Source of the DNA: Mytilus californianus
Lineage: Eukaryota; Mollusca; Bivalvia; Mytilida; Mytilidae
Assembly (NCBI RefSeq): GCF_021869535.1
Contig: NW_026262593.1
Location: 71,264,322 to 71,328,321, forward strand
Direction of reading: 5' to 3'
Length of the DNA: 64,000 nt
Positions within the stretch are counted from its first letter, which is position 1. Each line of letters begins with the position of its first letter. The notes beneath the pieces are model-generated. The model was not told the origin of the DNA, ran no database searches, and was given only the letters and a program-made list of their open reading frames with translations. The position numbers were made by a program, and so were the translations under genes. This document shows positions 36,682 through 46,610 of this stretch, in pieces.

Positions 36682-37560
36682 AATGTGGATTTATAAAGAG
36701 TGTTATGTTCCGGTAAGTGTGAATTTAAGATTTGACATGTTCATAAATGTTGGTTTATAAGCACTTTAAATAAAATAAGTGCAGTTATAGACTTGAATAT
36801 ACCGACCAAACCGGAAAGTAACCTCGAATTATTACCAGTCCGTGGGACAGGGTCAATGAGCAACTCACCCATAACTTACATTCAGATGAACAATATGTTT
36901 TCCGGATAATGTATGTGCAAGCCTTAGTAATTAACCGATGTAATGATGTAAAATTTGTAATTATATGAAATTCCAATTTTTCTGTATCATTAAGTTCCCG
37001 CCGCAGAACTGAGAAACACACGAGACAAGTTGCACACACACAACATGAGGTCTGATAGGTGAATTTGTATCGTTAGTGAAAGAAATTTAGATTTATATTT
37101 GGTTCCCTTGATAATATATATGCAGTCTATACATGCTAGTATAATAATATTATGCAATGAAAATGTGTCACCATGTGAAATACCAGTACATCATGAGTTC
37201 CTAAATAGACGTATTTTTTTTAAATTATTGACCCAAACATGATGTAAAAAGTACATGCACCTTTGGTCTGCATCCTTTATCAGTTTTACTATTTTGATCC
37301 ATATTGACATGATTGGTCAATTACTGCTGAGTCTCAAGTCTCAGATTACTGTCTTAAAAATTAATGAATTGCCTATGCTATAAACTTGACAAAGATTATT
37401 TCTTTTTATTTATAATATATTCTTTATTGTAGGAATACCCCCAGAAAGAAATCATGCATTAGAAGAAGGGAGAAGTACTACAGGAGAAAATGACTTTTTT
37501 TAGTATTTTTTTTAATTTCATTGAATTTGTCATGCTTGTCGTACATGGAGAAATAAATAT
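36682..37560 (+). other. Possible two-exon mini-transcript just inside the left TIR
   Basis: ATG at about 36682 starts MWIYKECYVP and runs straight into a consensus donor CCG|gtaagt (about 36713). A good acceptor ttctttattgtag|ga lies near 37432, after which the joined frame adds EYPQKEIMH and stops. An AATAAA lies at about 37551. Together they would give a 19-residue product. The structure could be the surviving 5' end of a deleted transposase gene, or chance. Confidence 0.25.
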
Positions 37561-37739
37561 TTAAGTCTTTGAATATACATTTTTATTATTATATACATTA
37601 AAACTAAGACAGGAATGCAGAAATTCACTAACACGCTCAGTTTGGATAACAGTTCAATGAAAGAAAAAAAAACAAGTAACCACACATCTTTATATATTAA
37701 AGGAATAGCCACTTGAAGCAAACTTTTATATATTTTTGC

Positions 37740-38010
37740 TAATGATCATCAGACAACTCCTATAGTCCAAATGAAGTTCAATGAAGTGGATGTAAGTTAT
37801 TGGAATGCACCGTAATTACCTTCAACAATGAGAAAACCTATACCGTGCAGTCAGCTTCAAAAGTCCCCGACATGGAAAATATATAACAATTCACTAGAGA
37901 AAACGAAGTGTCTACAATAACAAAGCAATTTACGAAAATTCAAATATGACGGACATGAACCAACAGCAACCACTGAATTACAGGCTCCTGACTTGAGACG
38001 GGCACATAAA
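37740..38010 (+). repeat. Mussel dispersed repeat, diverged copy
   Basis: ACCTTCAACAATGAGAAAAC, CCGTGCAGTCAGCTTCAAAA, AACAATTCACTAGAGAAAAC and GGCTCCTGACTTGAGACGGG. Confidence 0.55.
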
Positions 38011-38701
38011 GAATGTGACAATGTTAAATATTTTTAGGCGCTCATCACCACCACTAGTATGGGACATTGGTGTAACGACATAACATAAAAACAAACTTTA
38101 AACATAATTTGAAAATAGTTCATTTCGATTTAATCAGGCTGACTGTACATGAAATATTTGCCATTGACAAGCAGTTGTGAATCGAAGTTGAATTTACAGA
38201 AAGGTGACATCAATATATGCTATCATATTTAACATTCTTGTTTAGATCTGACATTGCTACGTATTTATACATTCCGCATTATTTTTGGCTTCTCAGAATT
38301 TTCACATGGTAAACTGTCAGCAGTTACCCAACAAAAAAATGTTATAGGGAACCTATTTACAAAGCATCATGCCGACAACAATTAACATGGTTTGTCACCA
38401 AACATTGAACAAGCACATTTATATTTGCTGTGGCCAAAAAAACTAAAGCAAATCACAACTCTTTTCATCTGAGTTGCTCAATTATTAGGGTTACAAAAAG
38501 CATAGCGATATAACTAAAACATACGACACTTTAACAATAGACAATATTCAAATTTTCCAAAAACTTTACGGCTCTGTATTGAAGCACAAAATTTCTTGTC
38601 TGGGATTTTGAAAGAGGGCACATATTTCTGGTGTTGAAAAAATGTCATCGTAATTTACACTAATGTGGTTCTATTTATGTAAACAGAGATAATTTGATTA
38701 T

Positions 38702-38911
38702 TCAGTCACATAATTTTGAAGCTTCTTCGTTCTGATTTACATGTACTTGCGGTTGATGCTTCTTTTGGAGTTTTTGTAGTTTTTGCAGTCTTTGCAGCAG
38801 GGACGTATAGTCATCCTCAGATTCAATATCTGATGCAGTATATTCACCACGTAAAAGATCACGATTGAGATCACTATCATCCCAAGATAAAAAATCAATG
38901 TTACTGGACAT
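38702..38911 (-). CDS. Small acidic/coiled-coil ORF inside the 5 kb TIR element
   Basis: 69 residues from a true ATG, starting MSSNIDFLSWDDSDL. The N-terminal half is acidic (Asp/Glu-rich with SDIESEDDYTS). The second half has a Leu/Gln heptad-like run LLQRLQKLQKLQKK (about residues 38-51) that should form a short coiled coil. It has coding-like composition compared with the AT-rich random frames around it. I recognise no family. It could be a first exon of the element's own transposase (a possible donor CAA|gtacat lies near its end) or an accessory protein. Confidence 0.4.
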   Translation of the reverse strand: MSSNIDFLSWDDSDLNRDLLRGEYTASDIESEDDYTSLLQRLQKLQKLQKKHQPQVHVNQNEEASKLCD

Positions 38912-39037
38912 TGTGAATTGAAAAATGAAAATGCCGGCGATATTTTGGGAACATGTATATAATTTGTAGGGCTTATGTTTGCTTTATGTATCCATTGCAG
39001 TTATAACCTCTTTGCTGATCTGTTACGTAAGGAAATT

Positions 39038-40560
39038 CAGTGGCGGATCCAGAGGGGGGCGTAGAGGGCGTACGCCCCCCATTTGCTTGCACTTTTTTTT
39101 TATTGTAAAATGATTTATCAGACTAGACTTCGTGAACTTTGCCATTTCCCGTGTATTTAATTTTTATGCGACAATTCTTTACTTATAAAGATATTTTTCG
39201 CTTGTATTTACTGTAATATATTATTGATTATGTCAAAGTCATGTGATTCTCTACGGTGGAGTTGACCAGTTCGTCGAAAAAAAAACGTCACTCAGTCATT
39301 TTGAAATTCAAATTACAGTAACAGATTGTTTCGTCCCCGAGGGTATCCACCAGCCCAGTAGTCAGCACTTCGGTGATGACATGAATATCAATTATATGGT
39401 TTTTTTTTTTTATAAATTAACTGTTTGCAAAAGTAAAAATTATTCGAAATACTAAAGATTTTCTTATCCCAGACAAAGATTATCTTAGTCGTATTTGGCA
39501 CAACTTTTTGGAAGTTTGGGTCCTCAATGCTCTTCAACTTTATACTTGTTTGGCTTTTCAATTATTTTTTTCTGAGCGTCACTGATGAGTCTTATGTAGA
39601 CGAAACGCGCGTTTGGCGTATCAAAATTATAAACCTGGTACCTTTGATAACTATAATCTATTAGGCTGAGGATGACAAGCATGACGCCTTCAAAGCGACA
39701 AAGTATTGACTTCTATTTCACAATTCCACACAACAAAAAGTAATACTCTCATGAAAAAAAGTTCCACAGCAATATTATTTACCTACGAAAACATGTTTAA
39801 CCCCACACGCCCCAGCCCATTAATAACATTGCTGAATAGTGATCCCCAGTCAGTAAGCTCTAGATATACATTTAAAGTCTAAGGTACGGACCATTTGATC
39901 TGAAGGAGCAGTCTGAGATATTTTAGAGAAAAAATTCTGATTTTTGCCTTAAACAAAAAAATCTGACCGGAATGTCTGTTTTGCCGAACTGATATACTGA
40001 ATACTTTTTTCATGGCCCGACTGCAACCTGCCTGCTGGGTGTGGCCTATATGTCTCCATGTGTCGACCGTCATTCACAAATTCATTGTCATTTCCGACTC
40101 ATTCGTAGCCTTTGGTTGATTTGGAACCCCTCACTTCCCTTCAGGCTTGTTGGGTGAAACATTTCAACCAAACATTTGGATGAACATTGCTTGTTTGTCT
40201 TTCTTCGTGTCGGTCGTATTGTAAATTTCATTGAATAGCCGTATACCTTGTTTACAACAAGAAACCTGTGAGGTTATGCTAACTAACCATACAACAAACG
40301 AGAATTTTCCATGTCCATTTTTTACTGACAAATCCCACATCAAATATATTAATTAGTACATAGCTTTGGATCCATCCAATCATTTCATAATAGACAATTG
40401 ATTGAAAGAATAAGGCACCAAAAATGTCCAACCCCTACACTTAAACTATAAAATGCATTTTACACTTATATAATGTTTTTTTATTTAGTCAAAAAAATGT
40501 CCAAAAAAACTTTAATACTACGCCCCCCCCCCCCTTTCCAAAATCCTGGATCCGCCCCTG
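39038..40560. mobile_element. hAT-like element, 5-bp TSD (AAATT)
   Basis: Left end CAGTGGCGGATCCAGAGGGG, right end CTGGATCCGCCCCTG. AAATT is duplicated at 39033-39037 and 40561-40565. This is a 1.52 kb, apparently non-autonomous element with a run of C near the right end and a repeat carrying a hammerhead-like motif at 39582-39620. No transposase frame is recognised. It is nested in the 36514-41512 element. Confidence 0.75.
39582..39620 (+). ncRNA. Hammerhead-ribozyme-like motif in a dispersed repeat
   Basis: CTGATGA (39582-39588) is followed by a 4-bp stem II, GTCT/AGAC with loop TATGT, then GAAA (39602-39605). Stem III is CGC/GCG with a 7-nt loop, and the closing A-U pair leads to a GUA cleavage triplet ending at 39620. 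All core positions are canonical. Stem I is poor: only the first pair is clear. Hammerheads occur in mussel retrozymes and Penelope elements (established knowledge). Whether this copy folds or cleaves is unknown. Confidence 0.45.
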
Positions 40561-40727
40561 AAATTACTCCTTTACCTTTAATGAAATTTTTTCTCTCTTC
40601 TGTGATCGCCGCTTATTACATTGTTTGCAAAAACTTGACCTAATTATCAGACGGAAATTTAAAAAAAGTGTGGGGGGGGGGGGGTGAAACTTGTTTGAAA
40701 AAAAAAATTTACGTTGGATAATCTGAA

Positions 40728-40912
40728 TGAGGGTCTGGATGGGGGTTCTTTATTTCCTATAATTTCTATGCCATTTTTCTCTATTCTTTAAATCTTAATA
40801 ACTTATTATTTTCTCTTCTCTATTCTTTATTTGTCGGTCCATTTTTCTCCATTCTATACTTTTTTTGCCCCTATTTCTCCATTCTATAAAACCCCATTCA
40901 CACCCTCCTGAA
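40728..40912 (+). mobile_element. 'tctctattcttta' MITE, copy 2
   Basis: Ends GAGGGTCTGGATGGGGGTTC and AACCCCATTCACACCCTC. Same internal phrase as copy 1. Lies within the 36514-41512 element, outside the nested hAT. Confidence 0.6.
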
Positions 40913-42373
40913 TCCTACCACAAGTGCACCGACGATATTTGACAAGGTTTACTACAATACACATGTATATTGGGCACTCAGCAGTGAAATACCTTACAAG
41001 TATAGAATAAAAGTTTACTGCAATAAACGGAGCCTCGTGTACCTTGGGCACCCAGCTGTGAAACAAAATTCATCTCCCATGCTTTTGAGACTACCTGTCT
41101 ACAGGTAAAATATTTGTACATTAGATACAATTAACGGACGTGTAGCAAAACAATGTAACTGTAAGATTGATAAGATTAATCACATTCACATTTTCAAGAG
41201 TGGCCGCATAATAACAAACTATTAACAAATTATTAATGATTAAAAACAAAAATTTAAATATGAATAGAGATAACTGCATTTGAAAGATAAAAACTATTCT
41301 TTTTTTTTTGATTAATTCAATTTTTTTTTTTATTATTTTTAAAAGAAAAATAATAATATCCGATACTGTTATAGTATTCTCAGTGATAGGTGATATATGT
41401 CGTCTGCTACGGTCGAATACGAAACTACGTTAAAATAACGTAGCTAACTACCGGAGACTCAGATAATCCGATAAATCTATAGTGACCAATCTCTGTGTTA
41501 TAGTAGTCTCAGATCCTTCAAAGAACAAAAAAGTTATTATCATTTTTCGTATTGGTCAGGACATTAGTCAGGACATTGGTCAGGACATTAGTGTAACCCC
41601 AAAAAGAACTGAGGAAAATGAATCAGGCATTACAGACATTTTAGAATAAAGAAGTTCATGATCTTATTTGACAACACTGAGGAAATTTGATATTAAAATA
41701 ATTTTCATGAGAATTTTACAGAATATAAAGAAAAATGCTATAATAGTTTAAAAAATACAGAAATTAAGGGCCCCATGTAGACCCAGACATTAGCGAGCTA
41801 CCATTTGATTTTTATGGGGGGCTAGGATGAAAAATTTTGTCCTGCCTTTTTAACTTTAATCCAGGATTTTGACTGGTTGATTTCTGAGTCTTGAGTACGA
41901 AAATCGTGCTCGAAAGTTTTATGACCGCAAGGCCTGGGACGGCCCATATAGTATAATCATAGTTCCATGGTTGACTCACAACATAGTAGTCCAGATAATC
42001 ATGACGTCTGCTGAGGGTATTTTCTATTTTGGTGTTTATAAATCCCTCATAGGAAGACTCAAAGCATAAAAAACTTATAGCCTTGCAAGACGTTATAAGT
42101 GAACTGACTAAGGAACAATGAGACATACTGACAATCGAATTATGAATTCTGAACTTCTCAGACAAATATTTCAGGAGCTCCTTAAATACGATGATTTTGA
42201 CTAAATCTGCGCCTCATAGTGAATCTAGCTTATATATTGCAAAACTGAATATGACTTGATATTGCTGGTTAATATTATGACAAAAACTATTCTGTTCATA
42301 CAATTGATTCAAACTCTGTTTGCAAATAAGCCGTGACTTGTTTTCAAGCATGCAGTTGGAATCAAGTGTTGGA

Positions 42374-42650
42374 CCCAGGCGCGTAGCTACGTTTACGTCA
42401 AAACGCCCCGGCGTACACATGAATTGTGGAGAAAAAATATTTTAATCTAAATAAATTAAAATATCTGGCTAAAAGCACATGAGCCTTGTAGTTCTTTCTC
42501 CACTGACTTGTAATTGAAGATAACAGTCGAACGAAATTTACTTTTTAATCAAATGGTATCATATTATTTATTTGTTCGTTTTCTGTCAAAATCTGAATCT
42601 ACTGTGAATTATCCTCCCTTTCCTATAGTTTAAAGCAATTGATTATCTGC
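42374..42650 (+). repeat. Truncated left end of the 44404 hAT family
   Basis: Starts CAGGCGCGTAGCTACGTTTA and stays alignable with 44404-44650 by eye for about 280 bp, including AATCAAATGGTATCATATTA-type sequence and the following CTGTCAAAATCTGAATCTAC. It lacks a right end nearby. Confidence 0.6.
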
Positions 42651-45319
42651 TGAGATACGATATGCAGTTTTATCGAGGCTGCGAGACATAGCGATCATAG
42701 ATTCCGTAATCGGCGTTGGCGTCGTCAATATTTATGGTCAGCCTGTGGTTAAATTTTTTTTAAATCATCAATAAATTTGTAAAACCTTCATGAAATTTTA
42801 CAGAATATAGGCAGAAACTTTTTTCTAATCAGAATAGTATCCAGAGCTAGCATAATTATGAAAATTTACTTTTTTCCGCATTTTACTGAAAATAACATTG
42901 TTTTAAGCTCACCTGGCCCAAAGGGCCAAGTGAGCTTTTCTCATCACTTGGCGTCCGTCGTCGTCCGTCGTCGTCGTCGTTATCTTTTTACATTTTGAAC
43001 TTCTTCTAGAGAACCACTGAATGGAATGAAACCAAACAAGGCATGAATGTTCCTTATGAGGTGCTGACCAAGTGTTGTTACTTTGTAGCCGATCCATCAC
43101 CCAAGATGGCCGCCAGCGGGGGACTTAGTTTAACATAGGTCCCTATGGGAAATACATACAAATTTCTTCTTTTAGAGAACCAGTGAATGGAATGAAACTT
43201 AACATGGCATGAATGTTCCTTACGAGGTGCTGACCAAGTGTTGTTACTTTGCAGTCGGTCCATCATCCAAGATGGCCTCCAGCGGGGGACTTAGTTTAAC
43301 ATAGGATCCTATGGGAAATACATACAAATGTCTTCTTTTAGAGAACCACTAAATGGAATGAAACAAAACATGGCATGAATGTTCCTCATGAGGTGCTGAC
43401 CAAGTGTTGTTACTTTGCAGTCGGTCCTTCATCCAAGATGGTCGCCAGCGGGGGACTTAGTTAAACATAGGACCCTATGGGAAATACATACAAATGTCTT
43501 CTTTTAGAGAACCACTGAATTGTATGGAACCCAACATGGCATGAATGTTCCTTATGAGGTGTTGATCAAATGTTGTTACTTTGCAGTCAATCTATCATTC
43601 AAGATGGCCGCCAGCGGGGACTTAGTTTAACATAGAACCCTATGGGAAATACATACAAATGTCTTCTTTTAGAGAACCACTGAATTGTATGGAACCCAAC
43701 ATGGCATGAATGTTCCTTATGAGGTGTTGATCAAATGTTGTTTCTTTGAAGCCGATCCATCATCCAAGATGGCCGCTAGCGGGGGGACTTAGTTAAACAT
43801 AGGACCTTATGGGAAATACATACAAATGTCTTCTTTTAAAGAACCACTGAATGGAATGAAACCAAACATGGCATGAATGTTCCTTATAAGGTGCTGACCA
43901 AGTGTTGTTACTTTGCAGTCGGTCCATCATCCAAGATGGCCGACAACGAGGGACTTAGTTTAACATAGGACCCTATGGGAAATACATACAAATAAAATTG
44001 AGAATGGAAATGGGGAATGTGTCAAAGAGACAACAACCCGACCATAGAACAGACAACAGCAGAATGTCACCAACAAGTCTTCAATGCAGCGAGAAATTCC
44101 CGCACCCGGAGGCGTCCTTCAGCTGGCCCCTAAACAAATATATATACTAGTTCAGTGATAATGAACGCCATACTAAACTCCAAATTGTACACAAGAAACT
44201 AAAATTAAAAATAATACAAGACTAACAAAGGCTAGAGGCTCCTGACTTGGGACAGGCGCAAAAATGCGGCGGAGTTAAACATGTTTATGAGATCTCAACC
44301 CTCCCCCTATACCTCTAGCCAATGTAGAAAAGTAAACGCATAACAATACGCACATTAAAATTCAGTTCAAGAGAAGTCCGAGTCTGATGTCAGAAGATGT
44401 AACCAGGCGCGTAGCTACGTTTACGTCAAAACGCCCGGGCGTACACATGAATTTTGAAAAAAAATATTTAAATCTAAATAAATTAAAAGAAGTGGTTAAA
44501 AGCACATTAGGCTTGTAATACTTTCTTCAATGACGACATTAACTTTATGAATCAAATGATATGATATTACATATTTGTTCATTTTCTGTCAAAGTCTGAA
44601 TCTACTGTGAATTCTACTCAATTTCCTATTGTTCAAAGCAATTTATTATATATAAAATCTTGTTAACAATGAAAGTGGTGGTGTCTGATAGTCTGAAGTC
44701 AAGGAGACAGCATTAAGGATTTAACTAGGCAAAACGTTTATTGTACTATTTTTGCCAAACGACATGTGATATGAAAATAAAATAATTTCGAATTTTGTCT
44801 CCTGTAAATGACTGGTCAAACTTGTCACATGTAAAACAACACCTACAAGATGATTCTTCTCACCATGATTATGTAAAATTGGGACAAGACTTTTTGGGTG
44901 TTGCAAATTCAATATCCAAGTCAATAGCTTCTCAAGTTCTTCACTGTCATCCTTTCATCATGAGATTCTAACAAAAAACCGACATATACTTTCAAAAATA
45001 GTTGATGTAATCATCCTTTGTGAAAAACAGAATATACCACTTCGTGGCCATACTGAAGGAAAAAAGTAACTTTATGGCAACACTTTTAAAGACAATTGCA
45101 AATTCGGATGACGTCTTTGCTATGCATCTTGAGACTGTCACTTTGGTCAAATACACATTCCCAAAAAACCAAAATTAACTCATTGTCATACGTGCAGACC
45201 AAATATTAGACCAACGTATATAAGGACTCTTGTTGTAGCTCATCCTTTCTTGTTCTACTTGCTGAATACAACAACAGATAAAGCATCTCAAACCCAGCTT
45301 TCGGTTTGTGTTACATTTA

Positions 45320-45945
45320 GGGAGCTATCATTTGATTTTTATGGGGGACTAGGATGAAATTTGGAAAAAAAGGCAGGACAGGAGTTTTGAGTAAAAAAAA
45401 GGCAGAATGGGCAACTTGGCAAAAAAAAAGGCAGGATGACAATTTATGTAAAAAAAAGTCAGGATAAACTAATGTTACACTATTGTTTCAGAAAAAAAGG
45501 TGAAGGTTTGGTACCATTAAAACGTTTAAACCCGCTGCATTTGTTTGCACCTGTCCTAAGTCAGGAATCTGATGTTCAGTAGTTGTCGTTTGTTGATGTG
45601 GTACATAAAGTGTTTCTCGTTTTTTATATGGATTAGACCGTTGGTTTTCCCGTTTGAATGGTTTTACATTAGTAATTTTTGGGGCCTTTTATAGCTTACT
45701 GTTCGGTGTGAGCCAAGGCTCCGTGTTGAAGACCGTACTGTGACCTATAATTTTTTACTTTTATAAATGTTGACTTGGATGGAGAGTTGTCTCATTGGCA
45801 CTCATACCACATCTTCTTATATCTAATAAAAAAGGGCAGGACCGAACAGAGTGAAAAATAAAAAGGCAGGACAGAGATTACAACTAAAAAAATACAGGAC
45901 AAAGTTTTTCATCCTAGCCCCCCTAAAAATCAAATGGTAGCTCCC
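45320..45945 (+). mobile_element. PIF/Harbinger-like MITE with TTA target duplication
   Basis: Terminal inverted repeats start GGGAGCTATCATTTGATTTT and end TCAAATGGTAGCTCCC, flanked by TTA on both sides (45317-45319 and 45946-45948), the usual target of PIF/Harbinger elements. The interior contains GGCAGGA-rich stretches and a nested mussel-type repeat (about 45465-45830). Removing the element plus one TTA restores an open hAT transposase frame across the joint. A one-ended relative starts at about 41787. Confidence 0.75.
45465..45830 (-). repeat. Mussel dispersed repeat nested in the Harbinger-like MITE
   Basis: CTAATGTTACACTATTGTTT, GCACCTGTCCTAAGTCAGGA, GGGCCTTTTATAGCTTACTG and GAGAGTTGTCTCATTGGCAC, oriented as at 31620. 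Confidence 0.65.
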
Positions 45946-46487
45946 TTACGTGAACTATTTTTAGGATTCAATCACGCCAAAGCTTCAACAAAAGAAGCAA
46001 TTGCAAATCTGCTACTTGAATTTATGAATCAAAATGGTATTTATCTACAAAAATTGAGAGCACAGGGTTATAATGGTTCTAGCATTACACTGCATATGCA
46101 ATGATTTATACAATTTGGGTAACTTTTATTCACAATATCGTACAAACCTTATCATTTGATTTTTTGATAAATGTACCCATTTCTTTTTTATATTTCTATG
46201 GAAGCTGAAATACGATATGTGATTTTCACCCCACATCTCCTGTATCTCTTTCTCGATAACGCGTGAGCTTCCGTGGGGGGGTCTCCCACATGAGCCCCTT
46301 TCAGAGCTACACCCTGGATCCAGACCCCTCGCTGAGGTTCGGGCGTACACTTAAAAAAGGCCTTGCTACGCCACTGGTAACCAAAGAAAATAAACAAAAT
46401 AACAATAATACATAAATAACAACAGACTACTAGCAGTTAACTGACATGCCAGCTCCAGACTTCAATTAAACTGATTGAAAGATTATG

Positions 46488-46565
46488 TCTTCATCATATG
46501 AATATCAGGCACAATCCTTCCCGTTAGGGGTTTAGTATCATACCATCATAACATATATGAGAAGA
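46488..46565 (-). promoter_or_regulatory. Candidate form-2 SECIS element in the Naiad 3' UTR
   Basis: Read on the minus strand, 46 nt after the ORF's TAA. The lower helix pairs TCTTC-TCATAT (from 46565) with ATATGATGAAGA (to 46488), with one bulge. Above it the non-canonical quartet is ATGAT (46549-46545) facing TGAT (46507-46504), giving U.U, G.A, A.G, U.U. An approximately 10-bp upper helix follows, GGTATGATAC with GGATTGTGCC, including G-U pairs and one A.G mismatch. The apical part begins with unpaired AAA (46533-46531), exactly 12 nt after ATGA, and continues with a small CCC/GGG mini-helix as in form-2 SECIS. Role if genuine: recruits SBP2 to recode UGA as selenocysteine. Confidence 0.7.
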
Positions 46566-46610
46566 ACATAACCCGTGTCATGCCAACAACTGGTTTTTAA
46601 ATAAATGTGT

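Larger units (their letters stand above)
36514..41512. mobile_element. 5.0 kb TIR transposon with 7-bp TSD, superfamily unclear
   Basis: Perfect terminal inverted repeats of 32 bp start CTGAGACTACTATAACACAG (36514-36545 and 41481-41512). ATCCTTC is duplicated at 36507-36513 and 41513-41519. It sits inside the right arm of the foldback element 35522-41599 and carries a nested 1.5 kb hAT-like element. Its own interior includes a small ORF (38702-38911), a possible spliced mini-transcript (36682-37460) and a mussel dispersed repeat (37740-38010). No transposase domain is recognised. A 7-8 bp duplication with about 31-bp TIRs would suit P-like elements, but that is a guess. Confidence 0.75.
35522..41599. 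mobile_element. Foldback/MULE-like element, 9-bp TSD, hosting nested insertions
   Basis: Left end GGGTTACACTAATGTCCTGA; the right end is its reverse complement. The inverted repeats are about 80 bp and built from alternating ACTAATGTCCTGACC / CAATGTCCTGA units. CAAAAAGAA (9 bp) is duplicated at 35513-35521 and 41600-41608. Further inverted copies of the 'gaccaaagtcgactct' and 'tgttcttcgaaggatcga' blocks fill 35580-36510, so the arms can fold back extensively. Excluding the inner 5 kb insertion the element is only about 1.07 kb. No transposase is seen, so it is non-autonomous. The 9-bp duplication fits Mutator-like or foldback transposition. Confidence 0.8.
44806..46105 (+). pseudogene. hAT transposase (DUF4371 / ZMYM1-like) pseudogene
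   Basis: Recognisable fragments in order: DWSNLSHVKQHLQ, then DYVKLGQDFLGVANSISKS, after a frameshift NRHILSKIVDVIILCEKQ followed by NIPLRGHTE, and then HTCRPNIRP. After the nested MITE come GFNHAKASTKEAIANLLLEF and GIYLQKLRAQGYNGSS, which correspond to the 'GFHHA..TTGE.IA.LLL' and 'RGQGYDGASN' signatures of this transposase family. Multiple stops and frameshifts follow; the coding trace ends near 46105 and the catalytic C-terminal half is absent. Function when intact: cut-and-paste transposition. Confidence 0.75.
44404..46376 (+). mobile_element. hAT transposon (ZMYM1-like, 5-bp TSD), decayed
   Basis: The left end starts CAGGCGCGTAGC and the right end finishes GCTACGCCACTG, an imperfect terminal inverted repeat. 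GTAAC is duplicated at 44399-44403 and 46377-46381, a 5-bp target site. Both ends carry an inner GGGCGTACAC motif in inverted orientation. The interior contains the remains of a DUF4371/ZMYM1-type hAT transposase (44806-46105) and a nested MITE (45320-45945). Solo ends of the same family occur at 42374-42650 (left) and about 51905-52031 (right). Confidence 0.75.

Noticed and set aside
42909-43266. Minus-strand ORFs starting MMDRLQSNNTWSAP
   Set aside because: The same peptide recurs at 49645-49857 because both lie in 166-bp repeat units. Not a gene.
46126-46397. Two overlapping minus-strand frames of about 70 residues
   Set aside because: They lie in the right terminus of the hAT element and contain its inverted-repeat sequence.
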